In this document: in pieces, positions 1-5,609 of the stretch
How positions within the stretch are numbered: position 1 is the stretch's first letter
Layout of the letters: the number at the start of each line of letters is the position of its first letter
Assembly (NCBI GenBank): GCA_017941505.1
Contig: JAGAWH010000066.1
Location: forward strand, 1-9,256
Direction of reading: 5' to 3'
DNA length: 9,256 nucleotides
Source: Faecalicoccus sp.
Lineage (GTDB): Bacteria > Bacillota_I > Bacilli_A > Erysipelotrichales > Erysipelotrichaceae
The notes under the pieces: generated by a model
Databases searched by the model: none
What the model was told of the DNA's origin: nothing
The model's input: the letters and a program-made list of their open reading frames with translations, nothing else
Translations under genes and position numbers: made by a program

Positions 1-260
1 TATTTATGAAATAAATCGGATCTGTTTTCATTTTTTCTTCTGGAAGCTTGAATCGTATCTCCGATAATATTTAAAAGCGTTGTCTTTCCGGAACCGTTTC
101 CTCCATAAAAGATGGTAATTGGCTCAAAGTCAATATGTTCCAACTCTTTCTGTGGAAATATATTAAGCGGATACAAAGTATTGTGGATATTTTTCTTATA
201 CAAAATCATATCGTACTCTTCCCTGTCGTTTGGAAGCTCAAGACTTTTTAAATACAACAT
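1..260 (-). CDS. AAA/ABC-type P-loop ATPase, N-terminal fragment
   Basis: This is the first 86 codons of a protein whose remainder lies beyond the left window edge. A Walker A motif, GGNGSGKTT, is visible at residues 53-61, preceded by the strand FEPITIFYG and followed by TLLNIIGDTIQ. That arrangement is typical of stand-alone ABC/SMC-like ATPases of the broad 'AAA family ATPase' class (RecF/Rad50-like heads). About 50 residues precede the P-loop, and they include an acidic opening (NDREEYD). Walker B, the signature motif and any effector domain are outside the window, so the partner and role cannot be given. The start at 260 is supported by AAAGGAG 7 bases upstream. The gene is last in the visible minus-strand series, and an intrinsic terminator sits directly in front of its ribosome site, so its expression may depend on read-through. 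Confidence 0.8.
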   Translation of the reverse strand, partial: MLYLKSLELPNDREEYDMILYKKNIHNTLYPLNIFPQKELEHIDFEPITIFYGGNGSGKTTLLNIIGDTIQASRRKNENRSDLFHK

Positions 261-275
261 AAAATAACTCCTTTG

Positions 276-307
276 AAAAAAGGATAGAAATCCTCTTTCT
301 ACCCTTT
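276..307 (-). terminator. Intrinsic terminator between transglutaminase-like gene and ATPase gene
   Basis: On the minus strand a 12-position stem (AAAGGGTAGAAA against TTTCTATCCTTT, one C/A mismatch) with a 5-base loop is followed by six T (281-276). It begins 9 bases after the stop codon of the transglutaminase-like gene. The T-tract is followed at once by the AAAGGAG ribosome site of the ATPase gene, so no room for a promoter exists between them. Confidence 0.75.
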
Positions 308-315
308 AATAATCT

Positions 316-1524
316 TTATTCTTCCCCGCTGATTTCCGATTCCGGAACTACTTCTTCAGCCGGTGTTTCTTCCGGTACTGCCGCTGCATCTTCTGCAGGA
401 GCTTCCGGTGTCGGTCCTCCGCCTGTTGTACCGTCCGGTTTCACGGTAACCTCTGAATTGGTATCCCAAACCTCTACGGCCTGTTCCGGTTCATCGATCT
501 GGATTTCACCGGTCATATGGCTTCCGGAGCTTACATGAACGTTTCCGTTATCCAGCGTAGCACCGAATTTATTGGTGTATGAATTCTTTGTAGATGTACA
601 TTTTTCAAGATTTCTGGACAGGTCCCCACGGGTATGATCCACATCCATCTTCTTGTCAGTTAAGTTAAAATACGGATAAACACTGGCACCATATGCCTCG
701 GAAATCGCATCATCCCAGGATATATCAACATTATAGAAATCATCTTCGATTTCTACCATATTCCAGGCATGATCTTCATTATCCGCTTTTCCCATCACAT
801 AGTAACAATTGATACCGGCTTTTTGCAGGCAATATTGGAAAGCACGGGAATATCCGGCACAAACCGTTTTTCCTTCCACAAGAGCGCTGTAGGCACTTTG
901 GTTATAAGGCGCTGATTCATCATATTGTGCTGCATGACAGATGGCATCATGAATGTAAAGCTCTTTTTCAATTGGGGTTTGATACATCGTTGCCCGATTG
1001 ACAACCGATAATACACGGGAGTCAAAGATGCTTCGATAATAACCCAGATCATTGGCCAGCTCATCATAGAACTCCAACATAACAGCTGTAACAGTTCCAT
1101 CCTCATGATAATAATATTTATACGAGGTAGCCAGCCAGAAAAGCTCAGGATGATCGTTATAAACAGCTGTCATAACGGTCACTAAATCGTCCGAAGATAT
1201 CTCTTCAGCCAGCGCAAAATCACGGTTTACTGCAGCCGCATTGGCATAAACCTGGTTATAGACAATCTTCATTTCATCGGTCAACATTTCCCGATAAGGA
1301 AAGATCTTCGCATCAAAATTATATTCTTCTCCGGTATTTAATACTTGAAATTCGGCATCTTCCGATATTTGTTCACCGCTTCCTTCCATACTGGAAAAAG
1401 AAATCATTCCTGAACTTTGCAGGAAATTTTTGATCTTTGAATACAATGTATCCCGATAAATAATTCCAAGTCCTACACAGACAACCAGAATTAAAGATAT
1501 TATTGCTGTTATTGTTTTTTTCAT
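316..1524 (-). CDS. Membrane-anchored transglutaminase-like domain protein
   Basis: A 402-residue protein. Residues about 5-22 form one hydrophobic segment after MKK. It acts as a signal anchor or uncleaved signal, since LVVC lacks the small residue expected before a lipobox cysteine, and the bulk should lie outside the membrane. Residues about 195-300 carry a transglutaminase/cysteine-protease-like core with the expected triad: Cys222 in GKTVCAGYSRAFQ, His252 in DHAWNMVEI and Asp267 in YNVDISWDD. Bacterial members of this superfamily are mostly peptidases, amidases or of unknown role, so cross-linking should not be assumed. The tail after residue about 365 is rich in Pro, Glu and Ala (repeated PEE/PAEE), with no sortase LPxTG motif. 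The frame stays open upstream to 1656, but that start would overlap folC by 52 bases and has no ribosome site. The ATG at 1524 has GGTGA upstream, begins the signal-like segment, and lies about 34 bases below a good -10 box. Confidence 0.85.
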   Translation of the reverse strand: MKKTITAIISLILVVCVGLGIIYRDTLYSKIKNFLQSSGMISFSSMEGSGEQISEDAEFQVLNTGEEYNFDAKIFPYREMLTDEMKIVYNQVYANAAAVNRDFALAEEISSDDLVTVMTAVYNDHPELFWLATSYKYYYHEDGTVTAVMLEFYDELANDLGYYRSIFDSRVLSVVNRATMYQTPIEKELYIHDAICHAAQYDESAPYNQSAYSALVEGKTVCAGYSRAFQYCLQKAGINCYYVMGKADNEDHAWNMVEIEDDFYNVDISWDDAISEAYGASVYPYFNLTDKKMDVDHTRGDLSRNLEKCTSTKNSYTNKFGATLDNGNVHVSSGSHMTGEIQIDEPEQAVEVWDTNSEVTVKPDGTTGGGPTPEAPAEDAAAVPEETPAEEVVPESEISGEE

Positions 1525-1557
1525 TGTATCACCACATTTCTGAACGAAATTATGCGA

Positions 1558-1566
1558 ATTATAACA
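1558..1566 (-). promoter_or_regulatory. Extended -10 promoter for the transglutaminase-like gene
   Basis: TGTTATAAT on the minus strand (TG at 1566-1565, TATAAT at 1563-1558) is a perfect extended -10 element. No good -35 box lies 17 bases upstream, only GACTGT or the overlapping TAGACT, which is tolerable for an extended -10. Transcription would start near 1551, giving a leader of about 27 bases. The site lies between the folC stop and the next start, so this gene probably has its own transcript in addition to any read-through from folT-folC. Confidence 0.65.
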
Positions 1567-1604
1567 TAAAACCCATACTAACAGTCTACCATTATTTTTA
1601 TCAT

Positions 1605-2846
1605 TTAGTAAAGAAACATCCTGCGCACTGTACCAATATAGTATAAGGAACCGCAAATCGCAATCACATCATCCGCTTCTGCCTTAGCCATAACAGAGGT
1701 AACAGCCTGCTCTATAGAATCACAGGCATATACCGGAATAGAGCTTTTGCCCGCAAAGACATTCTTATAATCTTTGGCTGATAATGCTCTTGGATTGGGT
1801 ACGGTAATCGTATATATCTCTTTGGCATGCTTCAGATAAAATTCAGCCATAGCTTCATATTCCTTATCCGCCAATACACCTAACACAAAATATATTTTTT
1901 TATCCCCAAAATAAGCAGAAAGTGAATCCGAGAGCGTTTTTACCCCATCCAAATTATGCGAACCATCAATCAATACGATCGGATCTTTTCGAAGAATCTC
2001 AAAGCGTCCCGGCCACGATGTAGATTCAAGTCCTTTTCGAATATAAAGAGCATCAATCTTCAACAATCTTGCCGCACATATGGCCAGACAGGCATTTTGT
2101 ACCTGATAGGTCCCTAATAAATGAATGGATACTTGTTTTAGATGTTCGAAAGAGAAGGTGATCCCTTCTAAAGAATAATCAATATCATATGGTTTTTGTT
2201 TACATACTACAAGTTTCGCATGTTTATCATCGGCAATCCTTTGAATAACCGGTACCACCTGCTGATCCATGGTGAGCACAAGACCGTTTTCCTTAATGAT
2301 CCCGGCTTTCTGCACGGCAATTTCTTCAATCGTATTACCAAGAAAACCCATGTGATCCATCGATATGGAGGTAATTACGGCAAGTTTCGATCTCTCAATC
2401 ACATTGGTCGCATCCAGCGTTCCTCCAAGCCCCACCTCTAAGATACAGTAATCGCAGCCTTCCTTTTTAAAATACAGGATCGCAAGTGCACTCATCGCTT
2501 CAAATTCTGTTGCGACCAGCTTTCCATCCTCTTTAATATGGATCAATGCGTCCGCTACAACAGAGGATAATTCCTTCATCTGTTTCTCAGAAATCATATT
2601 CTTATTGATACAGATTGTTTCCCTGTCATCAACAAGAGCAGGTGACGTATAGACTCCGGTCTTATATCCGGCCTGTATTAAGATATTGCTTAAAAACGCA
2701 ATAAAGGAACCTTTTCCATTGGTTCCTGCAACATGAATAAAAGTTAAATCCTTCTGTGGATTCCCAAGATATTCCAATAAGATTGTCATGCTTTCAAGTC
2801 CCAGACGGGACTCATGACAACATACTTCTTTTAAGCTAGCTTCCAT
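1605..2846 (-). CDS. folC: Folylpolyglutamate synthase (FolC/MurE-type ligase)
   Basis: A 413-residue cytoplasmic ATP-dependent ligase that adds glutamate to reduced folates (some family members also make dihydrofolate from dihydropteroate). Visible motifs are the P-loop HVAGTNGKGS (38-47), TSPALVD (57-63, the place of the family's SPHL), EVGLGGTLDATN (137-148), KAGIIK (180-185, with the lysine that is carbamylated in this family), WPGRFE (278-283), DGSHN (294-298) and GSLYYIG (399-405). The ATG at 2846 lies inside the end of folT, giving an 11-base overlap, and an in-frame TAG stands two codons upstream, so no earlier start is possible. The N-terminus is therefore about ten residues shorter than I would expect before the GLE segment. 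There is no strong ribosome site, so translation is probably coupled to folT. With FolT upstream and no other folate synthesis gene here, the likely job is retention of imported folate by polyglutamylation. Confidence 0.93.
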   Translation of the reverse strand: MEASLKEVCCHESRLGLESMTILLEYLGNPQKDLTFIHVAGTNGKGSFIAFLSNILIQAGYKTGVYTSPALVDDRETICINKNMISEKQMKELSSVVADALIHIKEDGKLVATEFEAMSALAILYFKKEGCDYCILEVGLGGTLDATNVIERSKLAVITSISMDHMGFLGNTIEEIAVQKAGIIKENGLVLTMDQQVVPVIQRIADDKHAKLVVCKQKPYDIDYSLEGITFSFEHLKQVSIHLLGTYQVQNACLAICAARLLKIDALYIRKGLESTSWPGRFEILRKDPIVLIDGSHNLDGVKTLSDSLSAYFGDKKIYFVLGVLADKEYEAMAEFYLKHAKEIYTITVPNPRALSAKDYKNVFAGKSSIPVYACDSIEQAVTSVMAKAEADDVIAICGSLYYIGTVRRMFLY

Positions 2847-3351
2847 ATACTACGCTTTGCCTCGCGTAAATAGCACTTACTGCTTTTAAAACATGATATA
2901 CCATGATTGTCTCAATCGGGAACATAATCACTGTCTTCAATAAGCGGGACATAAAGACAACCCGGAAATCCATATTGTATAAAACAGAAAGCCAGATTGG
3001 ATTCAATATCATAGTAATCACCAAAGTCTGCACTACATTGGCCCAAATCACTCTTTTCCATGTGATAGGACGTTTATATAAAAACAAGCCAAAGATCATT
3101 CCCTGCAGGGCAGAGCTGATGGTAAAGCCCGGAAAGAAAGGACCTGTAGGATGAACCAGATATCCAAAGATATCCGACAACCCACCGACAAGGGCACCTA
3201 CCACCGGTCCAAATAAAGAACCGGCTGCCGCAATAGGCAGAAACGCAAAGCGAAGTTCGATTACTTCCGTAATCGGTACTTTAAAAAATCCAAGAACAGT
3301 GGCACATGCCAGCAGCATAGCGCTAAAGCTGATTACTCTTACTTTTTTCAT
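2836..3351 (-). CDS. folT: ECF transporter S component, folate-specific (FolT family)
   Basis: A 171-residue, strongly hydrophobic protein with about five to six membrane segments, the usual size for an ECF S component. Such proteins bind a vitamin in the membrane and dock onto a shared energizing module (two ATPases plus EcfT), which is not encoded in this window. The N-terminal stretch with VPITEVIELRFAFLPIAAAG, followed by a glycine-rich GPVVGALVGGLSDIFGY and HPTGPFFPGFTISSALQG, matches the FolT type. The tetrahydrofolate riboswitch in the leader and the overlapping folC downstream independently point to folate as substrate. The start at 3351 has AGGAGG (3365-3360) eight bases upstream. 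That ribosome site forms one arm of the riboswitch-controlled stem. Both genes probably form a two-gene operon read from the promoter at 3556-3528. Confidence 0.9.
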   Translation of the reverse strand: MKKVRVISFSAMLLACATVLGFFKVPITEVIELRFAFLPIAAAGSLFGPVVGALVGGLSDIFGYLVHPTGPFFPGFTISSALQGMIFGLFLYKRPITWKRVIWANVVQTLVITMILNPIWLSVLYNMDFRVVFMSRLLKTVIMFPIETIMVYHVLKAVSAIYARQSVVYGS

Positions 3352-3353
3352 AT

Positions 3354-3394
3354 AAAAAACCTCCTTTCGCAGTTCCTTTTACTACACAGGAGGT
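3354..3394 (-). promoter_or_regulatory. Riboswitch expression platform: ribosome-site-sequestering stem with U-tract
   Basis: In the folT mRNA, ACCUCCU (3394-3388) pairs perfectly over 7 bases with AGGAGGU (3365-3359), which is the folT ribosome site. The stem is followed by five further U (3358-3354) just before the start codon. It can therefore block translation and has the shape of a weak terminator. Its 22-base loop contains AAGGAACUGCGAA (3378-3366), which can pair instead with aptamer positions 3439-3427. This is read from the sequence only; the switching mechanism is inferred. Confidence 0.65.
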
Positions 3395-3410
3395 AATCTC
3401 TTCTTATGTA

Positions 3411-3509
3411 GCAGCGGGATGCGACCAAAGAACCGCAAATCTTTCGATTTTTCGTTTTATCGTCAACTCCCTGTACGATAAACACTTAACGCTCTTCGAT
3501 CTACTCTGC
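3411..3509 (-). ncRNA. Tetrahydrofolate (THF) riboswitch aptamer
   Basis: The 99-base leader segment carries the hallmark blocks of the folT-type THF riboswitch in order: AGAGUAGAU, GCGUUAAGUGU, a hairpin loop with GGGAGU, ACGAAA, GCGGU, and GCAUCC ahead of the closing CUGC. Helices that can be drawn are P1 GCAG/CUGC (3509-3506 with 3414-3411), P2 UCGAAGA/UCUUUGG (3499-3493 with 3431-3425), an 8-bp hairpin UUUAUCGU/ACGAUAAA (3482-3475 with 3463-3456), and a 5-bp stem with GAAA loop (3450-3437). It precedes folT-folC, a known context for this class. Binding of reduced folate is expected to lower expression. Confidence 0.92.
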
Positions 3510-3527
3510 ACATCTATTTACACCTGT

Positions 3528-3556
3528 AAATTATCATTGTTTAAATACTTTGTCAA
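3528..3556 (-). promoter_or_regulatory. Promoter of the folT-folC operon
   Basis: TTGACA (3556-3551), a 17-base spacer and TAATTT (3533-3528), with a TG one base before the -10 box, form a strong housekeeping-type promoter. Transcription should start near 3521, about 12 bases before the aptamer, so the aptamer folds at the 5' end of the transcript. Confidence 0.8.
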
Positions 3557-3567
3557 TGCATATGCAT
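3556..3567. repeat. 12-bp perfect palindrome touching the folT -35 box
   Basis: ATGCATATGCAT reads the same on both strands and overlaps the first base of the TTGACA box. It could be a protein-binding site, but A/T-rich palindromes of this size also arise by chance. Confidence 0.4.
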
Positions 3568-3570
3568 ATT

Positions 3571-3596
3571 AAAAAAGGGTTTGTGAAAACCCTTTT
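3571..3596 (-). terminator. Intrinsic terminator after the unknown gene 3604-4236
   Basis: A perfect 10-bp stem, AAAAGGGTTT against AAACCCTTTT (3596-3587 and 3582-3573), with a TCAC loop, is followed on the minus strand by a T-run ending at 3571. It starts 7 bases after the stop codon at 3604 and separates this gene from the folT promoter just downstream. Confidence 0.85.
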
Positions 3597-3603
3597 CAAA
3601 TCC

Positions 3604-4236
3604 TTATTTAGCCTCAGCTAACATCTTTTTGAGTTCGCCGTTAAGATCCTTGAATACATTCTTCTTATCAAATTGATCCAAAGTATCCGCAATCAGGAAT
3701 ACTTCCTTGTCGGTTAACTCATCATTACCGGCAATATTTCTGAATTTGTTCAAAACGATATAATTGCGGATATCCTCTAAGCTGTCACCTGCTGCGATCA
3801 TATTACCGACAATCGTGCTGCTCTTTGCGAACTTAATCAGTTCCTTGTTGATTAAATCATAAGAAAGCTTATCATTTTTGTCGGTATAATGCTCTGTGAT
3901 TTTGGCAAGCGCATCTACATTTAATTCTGCAGGTTCTTCTGCCGGCTCATCTGTTTCTTCCACAAACATTTCTTTCGTTACCTTGATGCTGCCCTGTTTT
4001 TTGAAAGGCATGCCTCTTGTCAGATCCATAGCCTCAATAAATGCTTCCAAAGGATACTTATCCTTATCGGTATTTACCGTTGGTACGGCTTCTCCTGTCT
4101 TTTTGCTGATAGAGCCGATTCCGGGCTGTTTTACATCCGGGCGAACAATGATAATGCCCGTATCTCCGGCCTGCAGTTTCTGGCGGTAAGCGAAAGCCGG
4201 GATGGTAGTTAATTTAACTACATTTGTTCTAATCAT
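3604..4236 (-). CDS. Protein of unknown function with acidic linker
   Basis: A 210-residue soluble protein that I do not recognise. The first 90 residues or so appear strand-rich with many Gly and Pro (KLQAGDTGIIIVRPDV, KQPGIGSISKKTGEAVP) and end in the segment PLEAFIEAMDLTRGMPFKKQGSIKVTKEMF. A short acidic proline linker (VEETDEPAEEPAE, about 92-104) leads to a charged, probably helical C-terminal half (about 105-210). There is no signal peptide, membrane segment or catalytic motif that I can name. A two-lobed, linker-joined layout would suit a scaffold or binding role, but that is a guess. The ATG at 4236 is chosen because TGGAGGA lies at the right distance before it. The alternative ATG at 4251 is part of that ribosome site itself. 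The gene stands alone between two terminators. Confidence 0.8.
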   Translation of the reverse strand: MIRTNVVKLTTIPAFAYRQKLQAGDTGIIIVRPDVKQPGIGSISKKTGEAVPTVNTDKDKYPLEAFIEAMDLTRGMPFKKQGSIKVTKEMFVEETDEPAEEPAELNVDALAKITEHYTDKNDKLSYDLINKELIKFAKSSTIVGNMIAAGDSLEDIRNYIVLNKFRNIAGNDELTDKEVFLIADTLDQFDKKNVFKDLNGELKKMLAEAK

Positions 4237-4243
4237 AATTTTT

Positions 4244-4249
4244 TCCTCC
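4244..4249 (-). promoter_or_regulatory. Ribosome site that fixes the start at 4236
   Basis: GGAGGA lies eight to nine bases before the ATG at 4236. The upstream in-frame ATG (4251-4249) shares its final G with this site and has no ribosome site of its own, so it is unlikely to be used. Confidence 0.75.
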
Positions 4250-4281
4250 ATTTCCGAAAAATATGTATGTTTGTTACTTTC

Positions 4282-4287
4282 ATTGTA
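4282..4287 (-). promoter_or_regulatory. Possible -10 box for the unknown gene
   Basis: TACAAT lies about 46 bases before the start at 4236, with only a weak -35 candidate (TTTCAC) 17 bases upstream. A promoter is expected here because a terminator closes the preceding gene, but the match is modest. Confidence 0.4.
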
Positions 4288-4320
4288 CTTTGTTTATTAA
4301 GAAAGTGAAATTGAAATGTT

Positions 4321-4348
4321 AAAAAAGAGGCTTCTTTAGGAAACCTCT
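4321..4348 (-). terminator. Intrinsic terminator after the CNNM/CorC pair
   Basis: On the minus strand AGAGGUUUC pairs over nine positions (one G-U) with GAAGCCUCU around a five-base loop, followed by a run of U ending at 4321. The stem begins inside the TAG stop codon of the upstream gene, so a ribosome finishing translation would sit on the stem's first arm. Confidence 0.85.
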
Positions 4349-5609
4349 ACTCATCTTCTTCTGTTTTTTGTATTGTAACGCGAAGCTTTTCTACACGTCT
4401 TTCATCCATTGTCACAATTTCCACATGGATATTTTTATAGTCGAAACTGTCGCCCTCTTCCGGAAACTTATCCAGATATTCGATAGCCCAGCCTCCGACA
4501 GTATTGCTGTCAAAGTCAAAGGAATCGTGTTCCAAACCGACAAGCTCTCTGAAATCATCGATATTCATATCGCCATCGACCAGAATTACACCTTCATCGA
4601 CAATTACAGCTTCTTCTTCCACTGTATCGGTTTCATCCCAGATCTCACCTACCAGCTCTTCCAGAACATCTTCCATAGTAACGACACCCAGCGTACCGCT
4701 GTATTCATCGGTAACGATCGCAAGATGCTGGCGGGAAGCTTTCATGGCTTCCATAACGATTGGAAGAGACATCGTACGATATACAAAACATGGCTTTAAT
4801 GCCAATGATTCAATATCTGCGTTTTGATCATCGGCCCATGCCTTTAATAAATGATTCAGATGAACAACGCCGATAATATTATCGATACTCTCACGATAGA
4901 TCGGAAGGCGGGAATGACTGCTTTCCATAACGGTACGTACAATTTCTTCGCGGTCATCATCTATATCAATAGCCTGCATGTCCACACGGGAAGTCATAAC
5001 TTCTTCGGCAGATACATCGGAAAATTCAATAGCTGCCGTTACCAGTTCGGTGCGATCGGAATCCAATACGCCTTCATCCTCGGCTGTATTGATCATGGAT
5101 TGAAGCTCTTCTACCGCTTCTCCTTCGCTGTCCTGTTCATTTTTAATGCCTCTTGTAAGCAGATTGACAAGCCCTACAAAGACAACATTGATTGGCTTAA
5201 ATAAGTAGATTAAAAATTGAATCGTTCCGGAACATGCTTTCGCAACCTTGTTCGCTAATTTCTTACAGACAATCTTTGGAATCGATTCTCCGATAATGAT
5301 GACAAGGATTGTCACAATTAAAGTACCTACCCAGTTTAACTGATCCGAGCCTGTCAACAAGATCACCAGCACCGTAGTCAAAGAAGAGGCTGCTGTATTT
5401 ACCAGGTTATTTCCAACCAATATCGCACCTAAAGTGGTATCAAAATCCTGTGACAGCTTTAATGCTCTTTTCGCTGCGCGATCGCCGTTTTCTGCTTCAT
5501 TTTCTAAGCGGACCGGGTTACAGGAAGAAAGTGACATCTCCGAGCCTGAGAAAAAAGCGGAAGCCAAAATACAGAAGGCAATTCCCAGAGTTGAAATAAT
5601 AATATCCAT
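4347..5609 (-). CDS. CNNM/CorC-family membrane protein with CBS domains (copy B)
   Basis: A 420-residue protein of the DUF21/CNNM plus CBS-pair plus CorC_HlyC architecture, often labelled hemolysin C or CorC-like and linked to Mg2+ or related cation export. Residues 1-150 or so are the membrane domain, with SGSEMS (21-26), GNNLVNTAAS (66-75) and GESIPK (107-112), the conserved cation-site region. Residues about 205-325 are the CBS pair, with HSRLPIY (232-238) and the characteristic DEYSGTLGVVTMEDVLEE run into VGEIWDE (301-326). Residues about 335-415 are the C-terminal CorC_HlyC domain, acidic in its last part. The length is normal for the family. Its ATG shares one base with the stop of its paralogue (TAATG), with AAGGA just upstream, so the two are almost surely translated in a coupled way. 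This copy keeps the family's GNNLVN motif, unlike its neighbour. The actual ion is not shown by the sequence. Confidence 0.9.
   Translation of the reverse strand: MDIIISTLGIAFCILASAFFSGSEMSLSSCNPVRLENEAENGDRAAKRALKLSQDFDTTLGAILVGNNLVNTAASSLTTVLVILLTGSDQLNWVGTLIVTILVIIIGESIPKIVCKKLANKVAKACSGTIQFLIYLFKPINVVFVGLVNLLTRGIKNEQDSEGEAVEELQSMINTAEDEGVLDSDRTELVTAAIEFSDVSAEEVMTSRVDMQAIDIDDDREEIVRTVMESSHSRLPIYRESIDNIIGVVHLNHLLKAWADDQNADIESLALKPCFVYRTMSLPIVMEAMKASRQHLAIVTDEYSGTLGVVTMEDVLEELVGEIWDETDTVEEEAVIVDEGVILVDGDMNIDDFRELVGLEHDSFDFDSNTVGGWAIEYLDKFPEEGDSFDYKNIHVEIVTMDERRVEKLRVTIQKTEEDE

Noticed and set aside
1477..1524. Lipoprotein signal at LVVC (Cys16) of the transglutaminase-like protein
   Set aside because: The residue before the cysteine is Val, not Gly, Ala or Ser, so the lipobox rule is broken; a plain membrane anchor fits better.
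1525..1656. N-terminal extension of the transglutaminase-like protein to an ATG at 1656
   Set aside because: It would overlap folC by 52 bases and has no ribosome site. A strong -10 box lies inside it, and the signal-like MKK start is at 1524.
4368..4799. Plus-strand open frames opposite the CNNM/CorC genes (also 4851-5204 and 6435-6680)
   Set aside because: They lie antisense to well-supported genes and have no ribosome site or recognisable protein features.
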